Positions 41,323 to 50,653 of a stretch of 64,000 bases of DNA are shown in pieces (the first letter of the stretch is position 1; every line of letters starts with the position of its first letter). Source of the stretch: Microbulbifer yueqingensis (GTDB lineage: Bacteria > Pseudomonadota > Gammaproteobacteria > Pseudomonadales > Cellvibrionaceae); the NCBI RefSeq assembly GCF_900100355.1, contig NZ_FNFH01000003.1, forward strand, positions 1-64,000, written 5' to 3'. Under the pieces are notes generated by a model. The model was not told the origin of the DNA, made no database searches, and worked only from the letters and a program-made list of their open reading frames with translations. A program made the position numbers and the translations under genes.

Positions 41323-42987
41323 CTATCGTGCGCGGCGATACACCCGCTCGCCTTCCACCCAGGTTTCCTCCACCTTCACCTGCCAGATCTCCTGCGGGTC
41401 GATAGAGAAAATATCCCGCTCCAGCAGCACGAAGTCGGCATACTTGCCCGGTTCCAGGCTGCCGATGAACTGTTCCTGGTGGCTGGCGTAGGCTGCGTGC
41501 AGGGTGAAGGAGCGCAACGCCTCCTCCAGGCTCATGGCCTCTTCGCTTCTCCAGCCGCTGGCCGGATGTCCCTGTCGATCGCGACGAGTGACTGCGGCGT
41601 GGATGCCATATAGCGGGTTGACGGGCTCCACCGGGAAATCGGAGCCGGCGGCGATGCGGGTTCCCTGGTCGAGGAACTTCTGCCAGGCGTAAGCCCCTTC
41701 GAGCCTTTTTTCGCCGAGGCGGTCGCCGGCCATGTTTTTGTCACTGGTTGCGTGGATGGGTTGCATGGAAGCGACCAGGTTCAGCCTGGGAAAGCGTTTT
41801 ATATCATCTACTGTCAGCACCTGGGCGTGCTCGACCCGGTGGCGGAAGGGGGTCTGGTCACGCTCTTTGTCCAGCGTTTCCAGGTGATCCAGGACGATGT
41901 GATTGGCGCGGTCGCCGATGGCATGCACGTTTACCTGGAAGCCATTGCCGGTGGCGAGCCTTAACAGTGCGAGAATCTCGCTTTCCGGGTACAGCAGCAG
42001 CCCGCTCTCGCCGGGGCGATCGTGATAGGGCTCGAGCAGGGCCGCGCCGCGGCTGCCCAGCGCCCCATCGGCCGACAGCTTGATGCTGCGCACGTAGAGC
42101 CTGTCCCGGGGTTCACCGATATGGCCGGCCTTGAGTAGCTTGTCCAGTTTGTCACTCTCGACGGAGATCATCGGGTACACGCGCAGCGGGATGCGGTTCT
42201 CGGCCGCCAGCTGGCGATAAGCCTCCAGTGTCTCGCGATCGATTCCGGCGTCGTGGATGCCGGTCAGCCCCAGTGAGAGCGAAAGCTCAAATGCCTTCGC
42301 CAGCGCTTCTTTTTTGTCCTGCAGGGATGGTGCCGGAATCGCCTTCTGCACCAGGGACATGGCGTTGTCTACCAGTACCCCGCTGGGCTCGCCGTTATCC
42401 AGCCGGTGGATCTCCCCTCCTGCAGGCGTCCTGGTATTGCGGTTAATACCCGCGAGCTCGAGTGCCGCGCTGTTTGCCCAGCCGGCGTGGCCATCGATGC
42501 GGCTGAGCCAGATGGGGTTGTCAATCTCCAGGGCGTCCAGTTGGGCGCGCGTGGGGAAGTCCTTGCCCGGCCACAATACCTGGTTCCAGCCGCGCCCGAT
42601 CAGCCACTCGCCCGGTTCCAGTTGTGCCGAGAACTCCTCGATGGCGGCGAGGGTTTCCTCCAGCCCCAGGTCCCGTAGTTCCAGTCGTTGCTGCAGCAGG
42701 CCGAGTTCCTGCACATGCCCGTGAGCGTCGATCAGTCCGGGAACCAGTGTCCGGCCCCGGCCGTCGATTCTGTCAGCATCGGGGTACCGCTTTGCCAGTT
42801 CCCTGAAGTCGCCGGTAGCCAGGACCTTGCCCTCGTCGAACGCAAGTGCGCTGAAGCGTTGCAACTCTGTGGCGGTGGCCTGGTAACCACTGACATTGTG
42901 CACCAGGGTGGTGGCGCTGGCAGTGGAGGGACAAACCGCCAGGGCGAGGATGGCGGCAAGCGGCTTGAGCGGGGTGGGTAGGTGCAT
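41323..42987 (-). CDS. Secreted YtcJ-like amidohydrolase
   Basis: 554 residues from ATG 42987, with AAGG upstream; the frame extends 17 codons but these precede the signal peptide. The signal ends near CPSTASA. Amidohydrolase 3 motifs: LVPGLIDAHGHVQELG (His-x-His), DGHAGWANSAALE, SADGALGSRGA, HAIGDRAN, and RVEHAQVLT. It hydrolyses an amide or cyclic substrate in the periplasm. Convergent with the M3 peptidase. Confidence 0.92.
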   Translation of the reverse strand: MHLPTPLKPLAAILALAVCPSTASATTLVHNVSGYQATATELQRFSALAFDEGKVLATGDFRELAKRYPDADRIDGRGRTLVPGLIDAHGHVQELGLLQQRLELRDLGLEETLAAIEEFSAQLEPGEWLIGRGWNQVLWPGKDFPTRAQLDALEIDNPIWLSRIDGHAGWANSAALELAGINRNTRTPAGGEIHRLDNGEPSGVLVDNAMSLVQKAIPAPSLQDKKEALAKAFELSLSLGLTGIHDAGIDRETLEAYRQLAAENRIPLRVYPMISVESDKLDKLLKAGHIGEPRDRLYVRSIKLSADGALGSRGAALLEPYHDRPGESGLLLYPESEILALLRLATGNGFQVNVHAIGDRANHIVLDHLETLDKERDQTPFRHRVEHAQVLTVDDIKRFPRLNLVASMQPIHATSDKNMAGDRLGEKRLEGAYAWQKFLDQGTRIAAGSDFPVEPVNPLYGIHAAVTRRDRQGHPASGWRSEEAMSLEEALRSFTLHAAYASHQEQFIGSLEPGKYADFVLLERDIFSIDPQEIWQVKVEETWVEGERVYRRAR

Positions 42988-43070
42988 GATTGTTAGCCTT
43001 GTTTTTGACCTGCGGAAAGGGTTGTCCGATAGTAGCAATGGTCTGATTTGGCTGGCAATCGGGAGGAATC

Positions 43071-43277
43071 ATGGCGCGCTGGTTCATTATTGCGGGGTGT
43101 GTCCTGCTGGCGCTCGGCGTGCTGATGCACTTTGTGCCCGGCCTGTTCAACTGGTTTGGCCGTCTGCCCGGTGATATCCGCATGGAGTCTGGACGCAGCA
43201 GGATCTACATTCCCATTACCTCCATGATCATTCTCAGTGTGGTACTGAGCCTCCTGGTTAACATTTTCCGGCGCTAA
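43071..43277 (+). CDS. DUF2905 membrane protein
   Basis: 68 residues with two helices: FIIAGCVLLALGVLMHFVPG and PITSMIILSVVLSLLVNIFR, joined by the conserved loop FGRLPGDIRMESGRSRIYIP. This is the complete DUF2905 pattern. ATG 43071 follows GGGAGG. Function unknown. Confidence 0.9.
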   Translation: MARWFIIAGCVLLALGVLMHFVPGLFNWFGRLPGDIRMESGRSRIYIPITSMIILSVVLSLLVNIFRR

Positions 43278-43429
43278 GAGGATCGCACCTCCTTGCCGCG
43301 GCGCGTCGCGTAACCCGGGCCAGGTGCTGATCGGGAAGTTGGCAGGACAGGAGAGTATGGGAGGGTGGACAGGTGGCAGTGAGGGTAGGCAAGCCGCCGG
43401 CGCCCCGGGGCGCGCCGGCATAGCAGTCG

Positions 43430-43915
43430 TTATTCGTTCTCCAGCAGTTGCTCCAGCGGCAGCTCGGTGCGGTAGCGTACCTGCTTCAGGGAGAAGCTGC
43501 TCTTGATATGGTCGATGCCGGGCAGCTCGGTCAGCTTCTTGTCCAGGAACTCCTGGTAGGCTTGCAGGTTGGGCACTACCACTCGCAGCAGGTAGTCGAA
43601 GTCGCCGGTCATCAGGTAGCACTCCATGACCTCCGGCCAGTTGCCGATAACGGACTCGAAATCCTGCAGCTCTTTCTTTACCTGGTGGTTGAGTGTGACC
43701 TGGATGAACACGCTCACCGGCAGGCCCACTTTCTGCGGCTCCAGCAGGGTTACAGCGCGCTTGATAAAGCCCTGTTCGTGCAGGTTCTTGACCCGGCGCG
43801 AGCAGGGGGAGGGGGACAGGCACACCTTTTCCGCCAGCTCGATGTTGGGGATGGTGGCGTCTTCCTGCAGTATTTCCAGGATCTTCTTGTCGATGGCATC
43901 CAGGGCGTAGGCCAT
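43430..43915 (-). CDS. Lrp/AsnC-family regulator
   Basis: 161 residues from ATG 43915. HTH: LDAIDKKILEILQEDATIPN, IELAEKVCLSPSPCSRRVKN (Ser-Pro-x-Pro-Cys recognition helix), then the RAM ligand domain (VSVFIQVTLNHQVKKELQDF, MECYLMTGDFDYLLRVVVPN). Divergent from the indolepyruvate oxidoreductase gene across 217 bases. It is likely its regulator and may sense aromatic or branched amino acids. Confidence 0.93.
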   Translation of the reverse strand: MAYALDAIDKKILEILQEDATIPNIELAEKVCLSPSPCSRRVKNLHEQGFIKRAVTLLEPQKVGLPVSVFIQVTLNHQVKKELQDFESVIGNWPEVMECYLMTGDFDYLLRVVVPNLQAYQEFLDKKLTELPGIDHIKSSFSLKQVRYRTELPLEQLLENE

Positions 43916-44132
43916 AGTTTCGCAGTGTCTCTTTCCAGGCGGCGCCGGCCGTTGCCCCTGCTGTCGCAAGTGTCGGCAGGGCGCCTTAATTTGATGATTT
44001 GTTGCTGATACTCGGCAGTCTTTGGTGACTTGTGGCTGTATTATGCCGTAATCCTGCTCAATTTGGTATGACCTGCTTGCGCGCGCGGTGGTAATTTTGT
44101 GCGCAGAGCAATAATCATAAGCAGGTGTACCC

Positions 44133-47100
44133 ATGGCAATGGTAGAGAGCGACCAGGAGCTGGGCTTCGATCGCGAGTATTCGCTCAGGGCGGCGTTTAC
44201 GCGCGAGCAGGGCCGCGTATTTCTCACCGGCATCGACGCACTGGTGCGGTTGCCCCTCATGCAGAAGAAGCTGGACGAGCTCGCCGGGCACAATACGGCC
44301 GGTTTTATCTCCGGCTACCGCGGTTCGCCCCTGGGCGGCTACGACCAGGCGCTTTGGCGCCACAAGGCGCTGCTGGCAGAGCGCGACATCCACTTCGAGC
44401 CCGGCATCAATGAGGATCTCGGTGCTACCAACATCTGGGGCACCCAGCTACTGGACCATTACCGCGACCAGGCCACTCGCGACGGTGTCTTCTCTATCTG
44501 GTACGGCAAGGGCCACGGCGTGGATCGCAGTGCCGATGTGTTCCGCCAGGCCAACGTCCAGGGCACCTCCCGCCTGGGTGGCGTGCTGGCCCTGTGTGGC
44601 GACGACCACACAGCGGAATCCTCTATGTTCTCCCACAACACCGACCAGATATTCGAGTCGGTGATGATGCCCCTGCTGTTTCCGGCAACCATAGACGAAT
44701 ACCTGACCCTGGGCCTCGCGGGCATCGCGCTGTCCCGTTTTTCCGGGCTGTGGGTAGGCTTCAAGACCATTACCGAGACCGTTGAGAGCGGCGCCTCTAT
44801 CCAGGTGCCGGACCTCCCCCGGTTTGTATTGCCCGAAGACTTTACCGTGCCGCCCCACGGCCTCAACTATGACCCGCACCTCAACTGGCCGGCCGAGCGC
44901 CTCGAATACGAGCGCCGCATGGTGGAGGAACGCCTGCCGGCGGCCCAGGCCTTTGCTTATGCCAACCGCCTGGACCGGACCGTCGTTGAGGCGCCGCGCA
45001 AGCGCTTTGGCATCGTTACTGTGGGCAAGGCCCACGGTGACCTGCTGGAGGCCTTGCGCCTCCTCAACCTGACAGAGGAAGACCTGCAGCGCGCGGGCAT
45101 TTCCATCTACAAGGTGGCCATGAGCTGGCCGCTGGAGCCACGCGGCATGCGGGAATTCGCCACCGGCATGGAGCGGCTGCTGGTGGTGGAAGAGAAGCGC
45201 CCCCTGGTCGAGGACCAGCTGAAGAACCTGATGTACGGCTGGCCGGACGGCGAGCGCCCCCGGGTAGTGGGCAAGAAGGACCTGGCCGGCAACGACCTGC
45301 TGCCGGCGATATGGGGCTTCGGGCCGGACCAGGTGGCGAAGGCCATCGCCCGCTGGCTGGGGGATACCGAGCTGGCGGCGAAGCTGCTGCCAGCGGCGCA
45401 GAAGCTGGGCGCGGATACTCCGGCGAAAGCCACCGGCCTGCTGGCGCGCGAGCCGATTTTCTGTGCCGGCTGCCCCCACAACACCTCCACGAAGCTGCCC
45501 GAGGGCAGCCTGGGCAGTGCCGGTATCGGCTGCCATATCATGGCGCTCGGCAAGGGGCTGCGCACCGATACCTATTCCCACATGGGCGGCGAGGGGGCCC
45601 AGTGGGTAGGGTTGCACCGCTTCTCCAGCGCCGGCCATATATTCCAGAACATGGGCGACGGTACCTACAACCATTCGGGCCTGCTGGCGATCCGCCAGGC
45701 GGTGGCCAGCAAGGTCAATATCACCTACAAGATCCTGCTCAATGACGCGGTCGCCATGACCGGTGGCCAGCCAGCCGATGGGGAGGTCACTGCACCCACC
45801 CTGGCGGCACAGCTGCTGGCGGAGGGTGTCGGCGAGGTGGTGCTGGTGACGGAGAATATGGACTACTGGGGCGTGCACGGCGGTGAGCTGCCGCCCGGCC
45901 TGGAGGTGGTTCCGCGCGCCGAACTCGATGAAGTGCAGCGCCGCCTGCGCGAGGTGCAGGGCGTCACTGCGATCATCTACGAACAGGTCTGCGCCGCAGA
46001 GAAGCGTCGCCGGCGCAAGAAGAAGCAGATGCCGGATCCCAATACCCGCCTGCTGATCAACCACCGGGTCTGCGAGGGGTGCGGCGACTGCAGCGAGCAG
46101 TCGAGCTGTATTGCCGTGGAGCCGCTGGAGACCGCCTACGGCCGCAAGCGCCAGGTCAACCAGTCCAGTTGTAACAAGGACATGCGCTGCGCTGACGGTT
46201 TCTGCCCCAGCTTTGTCAGCGTCGAGGGTGGTGAGCTGAAGAAACCGCCAGTGCAGTCGCTGGCGGAGGCGCTGGATGCGGAGATTGCGCGCCTGCCGCA
46301 GGCGCCGCAGCCGCAACTGGAGCAGCCTCTCAGCATCCTGGTCGCGGGTATCGGCGGCAGCGGCGTGCTGACCGTGGCGGCGCTGCTCGGCATGGCCGCA
46401 CACCTGGAGGAGAAGGGCAGTACCACACTGTACTTCACCGGCCTGTCCCAGAAGAACGGCGCGGTGGTGGCGCACGTCAAAGTGGCGGCGCAGCCGGAGG
46501 ATATCACCACCGCGCGCATCCGCGACGGGGCTGCGGAACTGGTACTGGGCTGTGACATGGTTACCGCCGCGGGCCAGCGTACCAAGATGGCCCCGGGCAG
46601 GGTGCGGGCACTGGTAAACACCGCCGAGGTGCCGGTGGCGGCTTTCGTGCGCGATAACGAGCTGGCGTTCCCCGCAGACGCTACGCAGGAGAGTATCGAG
46701 TCGCTGTGTGCCGAATATTTCGCCTTCGACGCCAATCGGTATGCCCAGGCCCTGTTCGGGGACACCGTCTCCAGTAACCTGATGCTGATGGGCTACGCCT
46801 GCCAGAGAGGGCTGCTGCCCATTACCGACGCAGCGCTCGAGCGGGCGATCGAGCTGAATGGCGTGGCGGTGGAGAACAACCTGCGCGCCTTTCGCGCCGG
46901 GCGGTTGCTGGCGGCTGATGCTGCGGCCATCGACCGCCTGCTGATGCCGGTGCAGGTGGTGAAAATACAGGAGCCGGAAGAGAGCACCGAGCAACTGGTG
47001 GCGCGCCTGAAGGCGGAACTCACCGACTACCAGAGTGCTGCCTATGCCGGTTTCTTCGGCCGGGCTATTGAGCGCCTGCACCGGGCTGAGCAGTGCATGC

Positions 47101-47681
47101 CGAATTGCGACGGTCGCCTGACCCGGGCGGCTGCACTGAGCCTTTTCAAGGCCATGGCTTACAAGGACGAGTACGAGGTTGCGCGGCTATACAGCGGTGA
47201 GGATTTCCAGCGCCAGCTGCGCGAGACCTTTACCGGCGACTACCGCCTGCGCTTCCATATGGCCCCGCCGGTACTGGCCCGGCCCGATAGCGCGGGCAGG
47301 GTGCGCAAGATGGTCTTCGGTCCGTGGGTGGGCAAGCTGATGCCGCTACTGGCGAAGGGCAAGGTACTGCGGGGTACCGTATTCGATATCTTCGGCTACA
47401 CCCGCGAACGCCGCCAGGAACGCCTGTGGGCGCGCCAGGTGGAACGGGCGGTGGTTACGGTAGCGCGGGAACTGCGGCCGGACAATTTTTCTGCGGCGCT
47501 GGAGCTACTGGGGCTGCCCCAGCAGGTGCGCGGTTACGGACATGTTCGCGAGCGCAAGTATGCCGCTGTCCGGGATCGCTGGGACCGTTTGCTGCAGGGA
47601 TTCACGACGGGCGATCACGAGGCTCGTGGCGGTGCCACGGTCATGAGCCGTTCGCCTGCTGAGCAGGAAAAGGCCCCCTAG
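44133..47681 (+). CDS. Indolepyruvate ferredoxin oxidoreductase (fused alpha-beta)
   Basis: 1182 residues. It oxidatively decarboxylates indolepyruvate or other arylpyruvates to aryl-CoA, reducing ferredoxin. Order: N-terminal pyrimidine-binding half (GYRGSPLGGYDQALWRHKAL), TPP-binding half (CAGCPHNTSTKLPEGS; SHMGGEGAQWVG; NDAVAMTGGQPADG), a 4Fe-4S segment with Cys-x2-Cys-x2-Cys at residues 647-653 and more Cys to about 685, then the gamma/beta domain (VAGIGGSGVLTVAALLG) and a C-terminal extension. This is the oxygen-tolerant, single-chain proteobacterial type. It follows amino-acid transamination, matching the Lrp regulator beside it. Confidence 0.93.
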   Translation: MAMVESDQELGFDREYSLRAAFTREQGRVFLTGIDALVRLPLMQKKLDELAGHNTAGFISGYRGSPLGGYDQALWRHKALLAERDIHFEPGINEDLGATNIWGTQLLDHYRDQATRDGVFSIWYGKGHGVDRSADVFRQANVQGTSRLGGVLALCGDDHTAESSMFSHNTDQIFESVMMPLLFPATIDEYLTLGLAGIALSRFSGLWVGFKTITETVESGASIQVPDLPRFVLPEDFTVPPHGLNYDPHLNWPAERLEYERRMVEERLPAAQAFAYANRLDRTVVEAPRKRFGIVTVGKAHGDLLEALRLLNLTEEDLQRAGISIYKVAMSWPLEPRGMREFATGMERLLVVEEKRPLVEDQLKNLMYGWPDGERPRVVGKKDLAGNDLLPAIWGFGPDQVAKAIARWLGDTELAAKLLPAAQKLGADTPAKATGLLAREPIFCAGCPHNTSTKLPEGSLGSAGIGCHIMALGKGLRTDTYSHMGGEGAQWVGLHRFSSAGHIFQNMGDGTYNHSGLLAIRQAVASKVNITYKILLNDAVAMTGGQPADGEVTAPTLAAQLLAEGVGEVVLVTENMDYWGVHGGELPPGLEVVPRAELDEVQRRLREVQGVTAIIYEQVCAAEKRRRRKKKQMPDPNTRLLINHRVCEGCGDCSEQSSCIAVEPLETAYGRKRQVNQSSCNKDMRCADGFCPSFVSVEGGELKKPPVQSLAEALDAEIARLPQAPQPQLEQPLSILVAGIGGSGVLTVAALLGMAAHLEEKGSTTLYFTGLSQKNGAVVAHVKVAAQPEDITTARIRDGAAELVLGCDMVTAAGQRTKMAPGRVRALVNTAEVPVAAFVRDNELAFPADATQESIESLCAEYFAFDANRYAQALFGDTVSSNLMLMGYACQRGLLPITDAALERAIELNGVAVENNLRAFRAGRLLAADAAAIDRLLMPVQVVKIQEPEESTEQLVARLKAELTDYQSAAYAGFFGRAIERLHRAEQCMPNCDGRLTRAAALSLFKAMAYKDEYEVARLYSGEDFQRQLRETFTGDYRLRFHMAPPVLARPDSAGRVRKMVFGPWVGKLMPLLAKGKVLRGTVFDIFGYTRERRQERLWARQVERAVVTVARELRPDNFSAALELLGLPQQVRGYGHVRERKYAAVRDRWDRLLQGFTTGDHEARGGATVMSRSPAEQEKAP

Positions 47682-47721
47682 GCGACGCGTGCGCCGGTAA
47701 TGGGCAGCGGTACGTAACCTT

Positions 47722-47758
47722 AAAAAAGCGGCAACCCGTTAACCGGGTTGCCGCTTTT
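47722..47758. terminator. Bidirectional intrinsic terminator
   Basis: AAAAAAGCGGCAACCCGTT and AACCGGGTTGCCGCTTTT pair fully. It lies between the convergent oxidoreductase and chrR genes and can serve both. Confidence 0.92.
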
Positions 47759-47784
47759 CCGTTTCAGGGCCCGAAATCCTGGCG

Positions 47785-48495
47785 TCAGGCGGGCCGGAAC
47801 GAGAGCAGTGGATTGACCAGCCAGCCCAGCGGGCCGGTGACCGATACCGGAGCCTCCACCACCGACAGGCACAGGCATTCCTGGTCCTGGGTGGCGATGG
47901 GACGGTGTACCTCGCCCGGCTCGCGCAACAGGAAGTCTCCCGGGGAATAAACCCCGTCCGCGTCGGAGAAGCTGCCGTACAGCACCAGGGTCACCTCGCG
48001 GCCGCGATGGTCGTGCTCGGCCACCTTGCCCCCACGGGAGATGCGGTGGAAGGCCACTTCGTACTGGTCCTGGCCGGTGTGCAGGCGCGACATCTTCAGT
48101 GCCGGGGATACGCGCCGCCACTTCAGCGGCCGGTTGCCACCGAGCAGCTTGCGGATCACCTGTGGCAGCCGCGCAAGGGCCGGGTCGCGGTCGTCGCGGG
48201 TGTTGCGCCTGCTCACCGGGGCGCCCTCACCAGCCGGAGAATCCGCGTGCTGTGGCTCCCCTTGCTGTGGCTCCTGGTCGATACGCTCCATCAGCTGCGC
48301 CAGGGCAGCGCCGGAAGTAGCCTGCGGAGCACTGTCTTCCAGCAGGCCGCCGCCGATCTCGTTCAGCTGTTCGCTGGCCCTGCGGCAGTGCGGGCACAGC
48401 TGCAGGTGGGCGGACACGGCCAGGCTCATTGCCCACGGCAGGCTGCCGGAGGCGTATTCAAGCAGCATATTGCTGTCGGGATGGTGTCTGATCAT
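47785..48495 (-). CDS. chrR: ChrR-family anti-sigma factor (zinc, cupin)
   Basis: 236 residues. N-terminal zinc anti-sigma domain with SAHLQLCPHCRRASEQL (His-x3-Cys-x2-Cys, residues 28-36 region) that would bind the sigma factor encoded upstream. The C-terminal cupin (AEHDHRGREVTLVLYGSFSD, YSPGDFLLREPGEVHRP) binds a second metal. In Rhodobacter sphaeroides this pair answers singlet oxygen and organic hydroperoxides. The start overlaps the sigma gene by four bases. Confidence 0.93.
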   Translation of the reverse strand: MIRHHPDSNMLLEYASGSLPWAMSLAVSAHLQLCPHCRRASEQLNEIGGGLLEDSAPQATSGAALAQLMERIDQEPQQGEPQHADSPAGEGAPVSRRNTRDDRDPALARLPQVIRKLLGGNRPLKWRRVSPALKMSRLHTGQDQYEVAFHRISRGGKVAEHDHRGREVTLVLYGSFSDADGVYSPGDFLLREPGEVHRPIATQDQECLCLSVVEAPVSVTGPLGWLVNPLLSFRPA

Positions 48496-49127
48496 GGTGC
48501 ACCCCGCTTGCTCAAAATGGTCTCAAGTTTCTTCAGTGCCAGGCGTACGCGGGACTTCACAGTACCCAGCGGTAGGCCCAGCTCTTCGGCAATTTCACTG
48601 TGTGACTTGCCTTCCATGTAGGCCTTTTCCAGTACATGGCTCTGTTCCGGGGGCAGACCGCGCAGCCCCTCGGCGATATCCCTCTGGCTGCGCTTGTGCT
48701 GCAGGACCACCAGCGGTTGGCTCTCGGGGGATTCGTCCCAGATGTCGTCCACTTCCACATCACAGCCATCGGCATCCTGGCGGCGACTGTTTCGTCGCAA
48801 CATGTCTATGCGGCAATTGCGCATGATGGTGTAGATCCAGGTATTGGCGGACGCCCTGGCAGGATCAAAGCTGGTGGCCTTGCGCCAGACCCGGAACATT
48901 ACCTCCTGGACCAGCTCGTCAGCCGCCTCGGCGGAAAACGCCTGGACGCTGCGGCTGTAGTGGAAGCCCTTGATCAGGGGCGCGTAATGATGAAACAGGC
49001 GCTCGAAGGCTGCCCGGTCGCGGTGGGTGCCCACCTGCACCAGCAGCCTGCTCCAGTCATCGTCGCGGGTCTGGGTCTGTTGCACAGCTTTCCCGTTGAA
49101 GTCTGTCCGTGTTACCTGGGCCATCAT
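48492..49127 (-). CDS. RpoE-like ECF sigma factor paired with ChrR
   Basis: 211 residues. Region 2: FERLFHHYAPLIKGFHYSRS, ADELVQEVMFRVWRKATSFD, ASANTWIYTIMRNCRIDMLR. Region 4: LRGLPPEQSHVLEKAYMEGK, SHSEIAEELGLPLGTVKSRV. Context with chrR and the downstream-divergent lipid operon fits the ECF11 (singlet-oxygen) group. A TGATCC-N18-TAAC promoter lies upstream on the minus strand, consistent with autoregulation. Confidence 0.95.
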   Translation of the reverse strand: MMAQVTRTDFNGKAVQQTQTRDDDWSRLLVQVGTHRDRAAFERLFHHYAPLIKGFHYSRSVQAFSAEAADELVQEVMFRVWRKATSFDPARASANTWIYTIMRNCRIDMLRRNSRRQDADGCDVEVDDIWDESPESQPLVVLQHKRSQRDIAEGLRGLPPEQSHVLEKAYMEGKSHSEIAEELGLPLGTVKSRVRLALKKLETILSKRGAP

Positions 49128-49153
49128 ATCTGTCTTTCGATGATTGTCGATCC

Positions 49154-49183
49154 CCGGTTACGCATGCCGGCGACAGGCGGATC
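49154..49183 (-). promoter_or_regulatory. RpoE/ECF11-type promoter of the sigma gene
   Basis: On the minus strand TGATCC (49183-49178), 18 bases, then TAACCG (49159-49154). This is the R. sphaeroides RpoE pattern as I recall it and the same as the plus-strand promoter at 49231. Confidence 0.82.
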
Positions 49184-49230
49184 ACCATTTATATGGGAAT
49201 TTGTGTGTTTATGGGCTATCAGTCCGGTGA

Positions 49231-49260
49231 TGATCCGATAATTCGTACCCGGCGTAACAT
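49231..49260 (+). promoter_or_regulatory. RpoE/ECF11-type promoter of the lipid operon
   Basis: TGATCC (49231-49236), 18 bases, then TAACAT (49255-49260), 27 bases before the ATG at 49287. It mirrors the minus-strand site at 49154-49183. Confidence 0.83.
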
Positions 49261-49286
49261 TTCGCAAACCAGGAGGGGGGCAAAGT

Positions 49287-49718
49287 ATGGGCGGTGTCAT
49301 TGGCGAGCTGCAGTTGTTTTACCAGGACTTCCTGACCGTAGACGCGGGAAAGCTGGGGCAGATCTATGACCAATCGGTCGTTTTCTCTGACCCGATCCAC
49401 CGCGTGGAAGGCCTGGATGCGTTGCAAGCTTATTTTGAGGCGGTGAGCCAGGGCCTGGCCAGCTGCCGCTTCGAGTTTGAAAACGCCGTCGAGGGGGCCG
49501 GCAGTGCCTGCCTTCCCTGGGTGATGCACTACGCCCACCGCGCACTGAACGGCGGGCAGCCGATGACGCTGCGAGGCTGCAGCCTGCTGCGTTTCGGGGA
49601 AAAGATTCACTACCACGAGGACTTCTACGATATGGGAGCGATGGTCTATGAACATGTTCCGCTGCTGGGAGCCGTGGTGCGCAGGATCAAGTCACGCATG
49701 GCCCCGGGAGCAGGCTAG
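49287..49718 (+). CDS. NTF2/SnoaL-like protein of the RpoE-ChrR operon
   Basis: 143 residues from ATG 49287, preceded by GGAGGGGGGC. NTF2-like fold pattern: GELQLFYQDFLTVDAGKLGQ helix, IYDQSVVFSDPIHRVEGLDA, PWVMHYAHRALNGGQPMTLR strands, KIHYHEDFYDMGAMVYEHVP end. Close in layout to limonene-epoxide-hydrolase-like proteins found beside RpoE-ChrR in many proteobacteria. First gene of the operon; activity unknown. Confidence 0.85.
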   Translation: MGGVIGELQLFYQDFLTVDAGKLGQIYDQSVVFSDPIHRVEGLDALQAYFEAVSQGLASCRFEFENAVEGAGSACLPWVMHYAHRALNGGQPMTLRGCSLLRFGEKIHYHEDFYDMGAMVYEHVPLLGAVVRRIKSRMAPGAG

Positions 49719-49744
49719 TCACCGGTGAGACAGGAGATGCGCTC

Positions 49745-50524
49745 GTGAGTGTGATCGAAGGCAAGACCATTTGGGTTACCGGAGCCAGTTCCGGCATCGG
49801 CCAGGCGCTCGCACAGCGTCTGGCGGACCACAACAATTTCGTCATCATCAGCAGTCGCAGTCGCGAGTCACTGCTCGACGTACAGAAGGCATCACCCAAG
49901 CGAATCCGTGTACTGCCCTGCGATGTAAGTGACGACGGAGCCATGGACCAGGCGGGCCGGGAGCTCGCGGAACTCACCGACCAGCTGGACCTGGTGGTCG
50001 CCTGTGCGGGTACCTGCGAGTACGACAACGGGCTGCAGCTCGACAGCGCCAGTTACCGCCGTGTGTTCGACGCCAACTTCTTCGGTGTGGTCAATACACT
50101 GCGGCAGGCGCTGCCTTTGCTCGCCCGTAGCAAGGCCCCGGTATTTGCCGCCGTGGGCAGCCTGTCCTCGGTGGTGGGGTTCCCGCGCGCGGAGGCGTAC
50201 GGGGCGTCGAAGGCCGCCCTGGGTTACTTTCTCGATGCGGTGCGTGCGGACCTGTCCCGTACCTGCCTCAAGGTCGTGCACATCCGGCCCGGTTTTATCG
50301 ATACGCCGCTTACCGAGCGCAACGATTTTGACATGCCGTTCCTGATGACCCCGGAGGCGGCCGCCGAGCGCATTGAAAGGGGGTTGGCTCGCGGTCACTC
50401 CACAATCGATTTCCCGAAACGCCTGAGTTGGTCGTTGCGGTTTTTCGGCTTTTTCCGCTCGCTCTGGTTCCGGATCTCGGCACCGCGGATGACCAGGATA
50501 CGGTCACTGGCATCACGACAGTGA
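49745..50524 (+). CDS. SDR-family oxidoreductase
   Basis: 259 residues from GTG 49745. NAD(P) loop VTGASSGIGQALAQRL (residues 11-26), Asn-Ala-Gly analogue VVACAGTCEY, catalytic Ser in FAAVGSLSSVVG and Tyr-Gly-Ala-Ser-Lys (AEAYGASKAALGYF). Classical SDR. Probably acts on a lipid intermediate of this operon. It follows the NTF2-like gene by 26 bases. Confidence 0.92.
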   Translation: MSVIEGKTIWVTGASSGIGQALAQRLADHNNFVIISSRSRESLLDVQKASPKRIRVLPCDVSDDGAMDQAGRELAELTDQLDLVVACAGTCEYDNGLQLDSASYRRVFDANFFGVVNTLRQALPLLARSKAPVFAAVGSLSSVVGFPRAEAYGASKAALGYFLDAVRADLSRTCLKVVHIRPGFIDTPLTERNDFDMPFLMTPEAAAERIERGLARGHSTIDFPKRLSWSLRFFGFFRSLWFRISAPRMTRIRSLASRQ

Positions 50525-50653
50525 CATGGGAAGCCGGCCAAGGCAGCAGCCCATCCAGCGGCAGGATGTGGGGAGGCACTGACCGGCCCGGATATCTGCG
50601 AACTGTTTTATAAGCACTGCCCGGGTACTGGGCGTTAAAAGAATAAGGAATCC

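Noticed and set aside
44448-47081. 877-codon open frame on the minus strand opposite the indolepyruvate oxidoreductase gene
   Set aside because: GC-rich third positions of the real gene remove stops on the other strand. The translation is low-complexity and matches nothing.
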